NCBI RefSeq assembly: GCF_016908515.1
Contig: NZ_JAFBEA010000001.1
Span: forward strand, 434,001-498,000
Direction of reading: 5' to 3'
Source of the DNA: Virgibacillus halotolerans
Lineage (GTDB): Bacteria; Bacillota; Bacilli; Bacillales; Amphibacillaceae
Length of the DNA stretch: 64,000 nucleotides
Made by a program: the position numbers and the translations under genes. Of the stretch, positions 58,800-64,000 are shown piece after piece; positions within the stretch are counted from its first letter, which is position 1, and each line of letters starts with the position of its first letter. The notes under the pieces are model-generated. The model did no database searches and was not told where the DNA came from. It was given only the letters and a program-made list of their open reading frames with translations.

Positions 58800-59744
58800 A
58801 TGGCATTTGTTAAACCAGATAAGAAAAAAGAAGGAACTAAGTTTTTATTTTACGGATACGCAGGAAGTGGGAAGACTCCAACTGGATTGTCTTTCCCTAA
58901 CATCGCACTAGTTGACTCGGATTCAGGTACTAACTTCTATGATTTAGATAACGTAGTAGTTAACTCTAGCACATTATCTTTCAAAGAGCTTAATGATGAC
59001 TTAGATGAGTTAGAGATGGATGACGAGTTGTTTGAATCAATTGAAACATTTACCGTAGATTCTTTAACAAGATTCCACAACAACATGATTCACGCTATGA
59101 ATAAGATCGCTGAGAAACGTGCGGTTAAGAATAGTCGAGATGCAGAGGGTGAAGGACTTTCATTTAAAGAGTATGGAAAAATGAAAACTTATTACGGAGA
59201 ATTCTTTGCTCGTATGCTCAACTTTGCAAAACAAGGGAAACATTTAGTCTTTATTGCTGAACAAAAGGATCAAAATGAGAATTCTGGTGGTGAAATTAAG
59301 AAGATCGGTGTTATGCCGGATGGTCAAAAAAAGATAGAACATGATTTTGATGTTGTAGTCCGTACATTTAATGATGAGAATGGAAAACCTAAAGGTCTTG
59401 TTGAAAAAGATCGTACCGGAACATATAAAATTGGCGAAACAGTAGATAAACCTAATTACCAACTATGGAAACCTGCGATGGACAAAGCGTTGAAAGGTAA
59501 GCAGCGTAAAAAAGAAGAGATTAAATCCCTTAAGGATGTTGTCAAAGATGAAATCGAAGTGTTGGACGACGGGGAGTCACTAAAAGAAGAATTACGCAAG
59601 GCGGCAGACGCAGTTATTAAATCTGGTAAAACAGATGAATTAAAGGCTAATTTAGAGGGTGCTGTAGGCACGATTAAATATAAAACGTTGACCGAACTAG
59701 AAGACATTAAAAAAGCTCTGGAAGCAGTCAAGTCTATTAAGTAG
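58800..59744 (+). CDS. RecA-like ATPase (Sak4/YorG type)
   Basis: 314 aa. Walker A FYGYAGSGKTPTG (residues 16-28), Walker B-like FTVDSLTRF, and further KHLVFIAEQKD; the AAA_24/Sak4 pattern found in phage recombination ATPases, with a charged helical C-terminus. It sits directly after an SSB-like gene, which supports a single-strand annealing or strand-exchange role. AAGGGAG site. Confidence 0.85.
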   Translation: MAFVKPDKKKEGTKFLFYGYAGSGKTPTGLSFPNIALVDSDSGTNFYDLDNVVVNSSTLSFKELNDDLDELEMDDELFESIETFTVDSLTRFHNNMIHAMNKIAEKRAVKNSRDAEGEGLSFKEYGKMKTYYGEFFARMLNFAKQGKHLVFIAEQKDQNENSGGEIKKIGVMPDGQKKIEHDFDVVVRTFNDENGKPKGLVEKDRTGTYKIGETVDKPNYQLWKPAMDKALKGKQRKKEEIKSLKDVVKDEIEVLDDGESLKEELRKAADAVIKSGKTDELKANLEGAVGTIKYKTLTELEDIKKALEAVKSIK

Positions 59745-59754
59745 AGGTGCGAAA

Positions 59755-60585
59755 ATGGGAAGTAACAACAAAAATAATAAATTAAAAGACGCATTTTATT
59801 ATACAATTGGTACTTTCCTCATCACCTCATTTATTGTTTTTATTGGCTATGGGGGTGCAGTTATCACAACTGGCTCCCAGAAACCTACATATAAAAGTAG
59901 TCCTAGTCAATTCACTAATGATAATATCCGAAAGCGTATGAAGGTGCATGAGGAGAATAGCTTAGAAGGTAGACTAGGTAGGTACAAAAACTTAGTTTCA
60001 CAGGCTGACAGCAAAATGTATGAGGACAATTTAAAAGAATTAGTAACAAAGGAAAAGAAGAGATTGGCCAAGGTTAGAGAAAAGAAGCGTGAAGATGCAG
60101 AGGCTAAGGCTAAGAAAGAAGAAGAGAAAAGATTAGCTAAAGAGAAAAAGTTAGCTGCAGAACAAGAAGATAAAAGAGAGCAACAACTACAATTATTAGC
60201 TGAAAAGAAAGAGAAGAGTAAGAAAGAATCTAGGTCTAAGCAGAAACCTAAAGAAAAAATCAAGAAAAGAAAACCTGTTGAAACCAACACTATGACAATG
60301 GAAGCTACTGCATATGTAGCATTTTGTGACACACAGTGCACAGGAACAACTAAGGAAGGTACAGATGTAAGTGGTACTATTTATCATCCAAGTGGCAATA
60401 AGATTATTGCGGTTGATCCCAATGTAATTCCGTTGGGTACAATGGTCGAAATTAATGGAGAAAAGTACATTGCGGACGATACTGGTGGGGACATTCAACA
60501 AAATAGGATTGATATTCTAGTTAATTCAGAATCAGAAGCTAGGAAATTTGGCAGACAGAATGTTGAAGTTAGGATTTTACACTAA
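59755..60585 (+). CDS. Membrane-anchored 3D-domain protein (YorM type)
   Basis: 276 aa: one transmembrane segment (residues 15-40), a long lysine/glutamate coiled coil (about 70-175), then a 3D (Asp) domain: MTMEATAYVAFCD, IIAVDPNVIPLG and YIADDTGGDIQQNRIDIL with the three Asp residues. 3D domains occur in cell-wall lytic transglycosylase-like proteins (YabE, MltA group), and SPbeta YorM has one. Probably acts on peptidoglycan near the membrane. Confidence 0.85.
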   Translation: MGSNNKNNKLKDAFYYTIGTFLITSFIVFIGYGGAVITTGSQKPTYKSSPSQFTNDNIRKRMKVHEENSLEGRLGRYKNLVSQADSKMYEDNLKELVTKEKKRLAKVREKKREDAEAKAKKEEEKRLAKEKKLAAEQEDKREQQLQLLAEKKEKSKKESRSKQKPKEKIKKRKPVETNTMTMEATAYVAFCDTQCTGTTKEGTDVSGTIYHPSGNKIIAVDPNVIPLGTMVEINGEKYIADDTGGDIQQNRIDILVNSESEARKFGRQNVEVRILH

Positions 60586-60600
60586 AAGGAGGAAGATAAA

Positions 60601-61128
60601 TTGGGAATTATTTATAAAGGTATGCAATTAGATGACATTTCGATGACTCACAAGGATCAAGTTTCAGCAATCGATGCTGTCACTGAAGCTATGAATAGTA
60701 GCTACAGTTTGAATGGCCTAAATGAAGAGGCTAGTAAGCAACCGTATAGTTTAGGAGAATATGCTTCATCAATTACGTCAAAAGCTAAATATCCTCAGAA
60801 TAAAAGTGATGGAGTAAAATTTGACAATATCCAAACTGATAAGATTAGCTTTGCAAAGACAAATAAAGATGCACATCAGGCGTTATTAGACGAAATTCAT
60901 GATACTTACATCAGAAAGAATAGAGACTATGGTAGTAGTTTTTCAGAACAGTATAAAGAGTATGGACTGCTGTCGCTCATCATTAGGTTAGATGACAAGT
61001 TTCGTAGATTAAAACAATTAAACGAAAATGAAGCTTTAGTAAAAGAGAGCGTAGAGGACACGCTTCTCGATGCAGCAAACTATGCAATTATGGGAGTTAT
61101 GGAGTTACGTAAACAGAAGGAAAATTAA
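60601..61128 (+). CDS. Nmad1/DUF1599 nucleotide-modification-associated protein
   Basis: 175 aa, TTG start. The C-terminal 90 residues match the DUF1599 pattern: IHDTYIRKNRDYGSSFSEQYKEYG, IIRLDDKFRRLKQL and SVEDTLLDAANYAIM. This family is associated with modified-nucleotide pathways in phages. The N-terminal half is variable. AAAGGAGG site. Confidence 0.8.
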   Translation: MGIIYKGMQLDDISMTHKDQVSAIDAVTEAMNSSYSLNGLNEEASKQPYSLGEYASSITSKAKYPQNKSDGVKFDNIQTDKISFAKTNKDAHQALLDEIHDTYIRKNRDYGSSFSEQYKEYGLLSLIIRLDDKFRRLKQLNENEALVKESVEDTLLDAANYAIMGVMELRKQKEN

Positions 61129-61150
61129 TAACATAGGGGGAATACATAGC

Positions 61151-61357
61151 GTGGATCATAGCTTAAATATGAAAAAGAAAGCCCTAGTACTTGAAGATGA
61201 GGAATTAGCTACAGATTTTTCAGGAAATATTGGAACAATTGTAAGCTATGACAAAGAAGATGATGAAGGCTACGTTTTTTATAAATTGACATTTACCAAA
61301 AAAGGTCTATACGACGAATGGTTCCATGAAAGTGAAGTCCAGTTGATCAATGACTAG
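61151..61357 (+). CDS. Hypothetical KOW-like protein
   Basis: 68 aa from GTG 61151, with GGGGG upstream. GNIGTIVSYDKEDDEGYVFYKL is a small SH3-like barrel pattern. A longer frame runs into the previous gene and is not used. Overlaps the next gene by 8 bp. Confidence 0.55.
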   Translation: MDHSLNMKKKALVLEDEELATDFSGNIGTIVSYDKEDDEGYVFYKLTFTKKGLYDEWFHESEVQLIND

Positions 61358-61586
61358 GTGTAGAAACGTAACTGATAACAAAATATATCAGAATGTAGAA
61401 TCATTAATGGACAAAATGGGAGATAAAGTGAAGTCAGATAAGCATTTGCTAGTATTATATTACAAATTTGTCGATAAGATTGATATTGATAAGGATAATA
61501 TGAGCACAAAACAGTTCTTATCTGATGCTACATCTCCCATTGACATCATTAATGCAAAGTATATGTACGAAATTAAGGATTATTAG
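61350..61586 (+). CDS. Hypothetical protein
   Basis: 78 aa, helical, overlapping the previous stop; weak ribosome site. Not recognised. Confidence 0.55.
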   Translation: MTRCRNVTDNKIYQNVESLMDKMGDKVKSDKHLLVLYYKFVDKIDIDKDNMSTKQFLSDATSPIDIINAKYMYEIKDY

Positions 61587-61603
61587 GTAGTATTATATTA
61601 TAA
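61578..61603 (+). promoter_or_regulatory. SPBRE-like element
   Basis: TTATTAGGTAGTATTATATTATA over the end of the 61350 gene. Confidence 0.5.
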
Positions 61604-61624
61604 CAACTTAGAAGGTGAACATTT

Positions 61625-61975
61625 TTGAAGTATAAAGTTGGTGATGTCGTAATGATTAAAGATATAAATTTGAAAGGATCTATAACAGATGTATATGAGA
61701 GAAGGTCAATTAGTATTTTAGGTGACACCAAGACGGTTAAATATAGGGTGCAATGCAAAGGCCAGCCATTAATGTTGTTTAGAGAAGACCAATTATATAA
61801 GGAGAGTGAAGAAGTGAGGGAAATAGATAAAGATGCTGACGTTCCTTTGAAGCTTGAATTAGAGTTGTTGGATACATTGATTGAAGGTAGTTTGGTCAGA
61901 AAGAATAAGAAAGAATTTGAAGAGTATATGGAAATGAAAAGAGAAAAACAAGAACGATATGACAGTATGAGTTAA
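61625..61975 (+). CDS. KOW/SH3-like protein
   Basis: 116 aa from TTG (AGAAGGTGA upstream): YKVGDVVMIKDINLKGSITDVY is a KOW-like barrel, the rest a coiled coil. Role unknown. Confidence 0.6.
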   Translation: MKYKVGDVVMIKDINLKGSITDVYERRSISILGDTKTVKYRVQCKGQPLMLFREDQLYKESEEVREIDKDADVPLKLELELLDTLIEGSLVRKNKKEFEEYMEMKREKQERYDSMS

Positions 61976-61987
61976 AGGAGTGACTAT

Positions 61988-62128
61988 ATGAAGTGGTTGG
62001 ATGCGATTCGTGAGTTTGAGATCAGAGTAACCGGAGGATTTGCGTATTACTTTTTAATATGCGTGACACTTGTAACAGTTGGAGCATTAGGGGAAATTAT
62101 TGATTTGGTAATTGATTTATTCAAATAA
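61988..62128 (+). CDS. 46-aa membrane protein
   Basis: MKWLDAIREFEIRVTGG, then one transmembrane helix; AAAGGAGTGA site. Confidence 0.6.
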   Translation: MKWLDAIREFEIRVTGGFAYYFLICVTLVTVGALGEIIDLVIDLFK

Positions 62129-62178
62129 GATGACGATTTTAATTAAAATACTAATGATTTAGACTAGGAGGAATTAGA

Positions 62179-62364
62179 ATGAAATTTAATATTGAGGAAA
62201 CGAAAAACCTATTAAACCATGACAGTCAAAGCATTATCTTTAATGCTGCAGGTAGGGAGATTATTAAGCTCAGTCCTAATGGGGATATATTCGTAAATGG
62301 CAAACTAGTGGAAAACGATAAAGAAGTGGTGGAAGGCATGAGGGAACTGATAACTAATTCATAG
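62179..62364 (+). CDS. Hypothetical protein
   Basis: 61 aa (MKFNIEETKNLLNHD); pattern ELIKLSPNGDIFVNGKLVENDKEV-like, a small phage protein type. TAGGAGG site. Confidence 0.6.
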   Translation: MKFNIEETKNLLNHDSQSIIFNAAGREIIKLSPNGDIFVNGKLVENDKEVVEGMRELITNS

Positions 62365-62408
62365 TTAGTATAATCGAGTCTCAATCTAATTTTTGAGGAG
62401 TGATGGAA

Positions 62409-62696
62409 ATGAAGGGCGATACTTTTAAAGATAAATATTGGGATGAAAAATTACAAATATATTGGGCTGGATATAATGGATGTGAGTACATAGCATATAA
62501 AGGATCACATCAAATATTTGAATATCCAACATGGGAGTATCCAAGTCCACCATCTAGGATAATTCAACACAATGAAAGGATCGAGAGTGAAGATGATTTT
62601 GAGAGTGCATTAGATAGTAGAGAGTGGTATACAGCACATTATACAAAATCAATTGATGAGTCTTTTAACTTAGATTTTACAGGCGACTCTAAATAA
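62409..62696 (+). CDS. Paralogue A of a small protein pair
   Basis: 95 aa from ATG 62409 (GAGGAG at good distance). IYWAGYNGCEYIAYKGSHQIFEYP...PSRIIQHNERIESEDDFESALD matches the 79-aa protein at 63114 along its length, so the two are tandem copies flanking another gene. Confidence 0.65.
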   Translation: MKGDTFKDKYWDEKLQIYWAGYNGCEYIAYKGSHQIFEYPTWEYPSPPSRIIQHNERIESEDDFESALDSREWYTAHYTKSIDESFNLDFTGDSK

Positions 62697-62721
62697 AACA
62701 CAGATTTTACTTGAAGGAAAG

Positions 62722-63072
62722 ATGGTGAGTAAAATATTTAATATAAAATTGCCTATTACCTACAATAGCTTCAATCATGAATTTGATATGGAGGTAGGAG
62801 AAGTCGAAGGTATGTTGTTTATAACAAAAATTAAAACCAGAAAGCAACGCAACTACAGGACACTTAAACAATTCTATAGAGAAGTAAATAACATTAAAGT
62901 AAACAAGGTTGACGAGATGCTTGAATCTTTTAGTAGGTCTGAGAAAGACATTTATAAGCAGCTTGAAGATGAGGATAACTTAATTGAAAAACTTGGTATT
63001 GATAAAACAAAAGTTGCTGAATTTTTCAAGGAGGAATTAATTAAAGAAATCAAAGAGAAGGTGTTTAGATAG
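62722..63072 (+). CDS. Hypothetical protein
   Basis: 116 aa, GAAGGAAAG site; beta-rich start (FNIKLPITYNSFNHEFDME), charged helical end. Between the two paralogues. Not recognised. Confidence 0.6.
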   Translation: MVSKIFNIKLPITYNSFNHEFDMEVGEVEGMLFITKIKTRKQRNYRTLKQFYREVNNIKVNKVDEMLESFSRSEKDIYKQLEDEDNLIEKLGIDKTKVAEFFKEELIKEIKEKVFR

Positions 63073-63113
63073 CCAGATACAATTACGGTTTTAATGGGAA
63101 AGGATGTGTTAAG

Positions 63114-63353
63114 GTGTCTGACTCTAATCAATTTGATGATAGAAATAAAGTATTTTGGCTAGGTGTAAACGGAATGGAGTATATTTCATGGGAAAATTCG
63201 CGGCAAATTATTGAATATGACCCATATTATCATCCATTACCTTCAAGTGTTATTCATTATCAAAAAAGGATTAATTCAGAAAGCGATATGTATGAAGCTC
63301 TAGAAAATGGCGCTTGGTATCAAATTGAAGGACTCAAACTGATAAATCAGTGA
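63114..63353 (+). CDS. Paralogue B of a small protein pair
   Basis: 79 aa, GTG start. VFWLGVNGMEYISWENSRQII then PSSVIHYQKRINSESDMYEAL repeats the pattern of the 62409 protein. Function unknown. Confidence 0.6.
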   Translation: MSDSNQFDDRNKVFWLGVNGMEYISWENSRQIIEYDPYYHPLPSSVIHYQKRINSESDMYEALENGAWYQIEGLKLINQ

Positions 63354-63391
63354 TTGTTACTGATGGTTTTAAATAGAAAGGAGTTAGAGAA

Positions 63392-63790
63392 ATGAAAAGC
63401 ACAAAAGAAGAACGCATTGAAGTGGTAAATAAGCTAATCAAATTCATATCAGAACGTGGTCGAAAATTCTTTTACTCAAGCAGCACAGTGAATATGGATA
63501 ATGTTGATAGCATTGCATTCATGAAATTAATAAATGGTCGTATTTATTTCGTTGATGATTACACACGAAGAGAGATTGCTGTAATAAATAATTATCGAGA
63601 TTGGAACGGATTTAGTCATGGTGGAACACTTAGGGCTTTGATAATAGACTTCGCAGAATTTATCCGAACTGGTAAATACACTAATGGAAACAATGGTTAC
63701 GGTGGACTGTACTGCCCCCACTGGGGTCATAGCGACGAGATTCAGCGGGAAATAATTGATTATGCAAAAGAGATTGGGTATTTAAAATGA
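63392..63790 (+). CDS. Hypothetical protein
   Basis: 132 aa: MKSTKEERIEVVNKLIKFISERGRKFFY and a C-terminal GLYCPHWGHSDEIQREII. The shape recalls small phage proteins encoded near nucleotide-modification genes. AAAGGAG site. Confidence 0.6.
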   Translation: MKSTKEERIEVVNKLIKFISERGRKFFYSSSTVNMDNVDSIAFMKLINGRIYFVDDYTRREIAVINNYRDWNGFSHGGTLRALIIDFAEFIRTGKYTNGNNGYGGLYCPHWGHSDEIQREIIDYAKEIGYLK

Positions 63791-63821
63791 CAAAATGAAA
63801 CCTTAGAAAGAAGGGTATTTG

Positions 63822-63965
63822 ATGGATGAGCTAACTATTTCTGACATTGAAGCGGAAGTACAAGAACGAATGGAAACGCTGGAAAGACAGGATAGACACG
63901 AACGTTTGAATGAATTGCAATTATTTATGGATTGGCTATTATGTGGCGACGATTACACGGGTTGA
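63822..63965 (+). CDS. 47-aa acidic helical protein
   Basis: MDELTISDIEAEVQERMETL; GAAGGGT site. Not recognised. Confidence 0.55.
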   Translation: MDELTISDIEAEVQERMETLERQDRHERLNELQLFMDWLLCGDDYTG

Positions 63966-64000
63966 TTATATTTCCGATCAAATTTTCGTTTTAAAGAATT

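Overview
The window is a continuous stretch of an AT-rich, SPbeta-like temperate phage or prophage of a low-GC Bacillales host. This rests on gene content and order. A long leftward block carries capsid, portal and terminase genes, a YonJ-type phosphoesterase, a YonK-like small protein, PhoH, HU and a YonO-type single-subunit RNA polymerase with a DxDGD motif. The rightward genes include a YopX-family protein, a recombinase-fold protein that lacks the catalytic residues (MrpR/YopR type) followed by a YopS-like Cro protein, a Sak4-like ATPase after an SSB-like protein, and a 3D-domain protein. No host genes flank it, and both ends lie inside phage modules.

Layout. 1-16.8 kb (minus strand): virion and packaging genes, with the polymerase gene at the head of the block behind a sigma-A type promoter. 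A gene-free 627-bp gap between the small virion genes and the terminase genes holds a strongly folded RNA (about 9120-9510). 17.1-19.4 kb (plus): an intact tyrosine recombinase, then a winged-helix-like protein preceded by 23-bp direct repeats. 19.4-21.08 kb: no gene, but CGAGAC and TAGGC repeats and a 60-bp pure A/T tract, so a possible replication origin. 21.08-31.4 kb: about 40 very small genes with strong ribosome sites (early, host-directed type). 31.4-36.9 kb: regulatory area with an XRE protein, a HARP/SNF2 helicase, the MrpR-like protein and a Cro-like protein. 36.9-51.6 kb: more small genes plus an HNH nuclease, a nucleotidyltransferase, a phosphoesterase and YopX. 51.6-53.6 kb: complete release factor 1 and its methyltransferase PrmC. 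53.6-64 kb: lipoproteins, SSB-like protein, RecA-like ATPase, 3D-domain protein and a nucleotide-modification-associated protein.

How it works together. A dispersed element close to TTAAGTAACATTATAATA occurs about 28 times. On the plus strand it usually sits in the spacer and -10 of good TTGACA-N17-TATAAT promoters, as expected of SPBRE-type operators bound by an MrpR-type master repressor. On the minus strand only the copy in front of the polymerase gene has a good -35. This fits a cascade in which host RNA polymerase makes YonO and YonO then reads the late block.

Most unusual: the structured RNA beside the terminase genes; a 28-bp element (ATATAACAG, 10 free bases, ATATCGCTG) present eight times between 29.4 and 41.3 kb, once inside the helicase gene; and the phage-borne prfA-prmC pair. 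No tRNA, CRISPR array, insertion sequence or arbitrium (aimR/aimP) gene was recognised.
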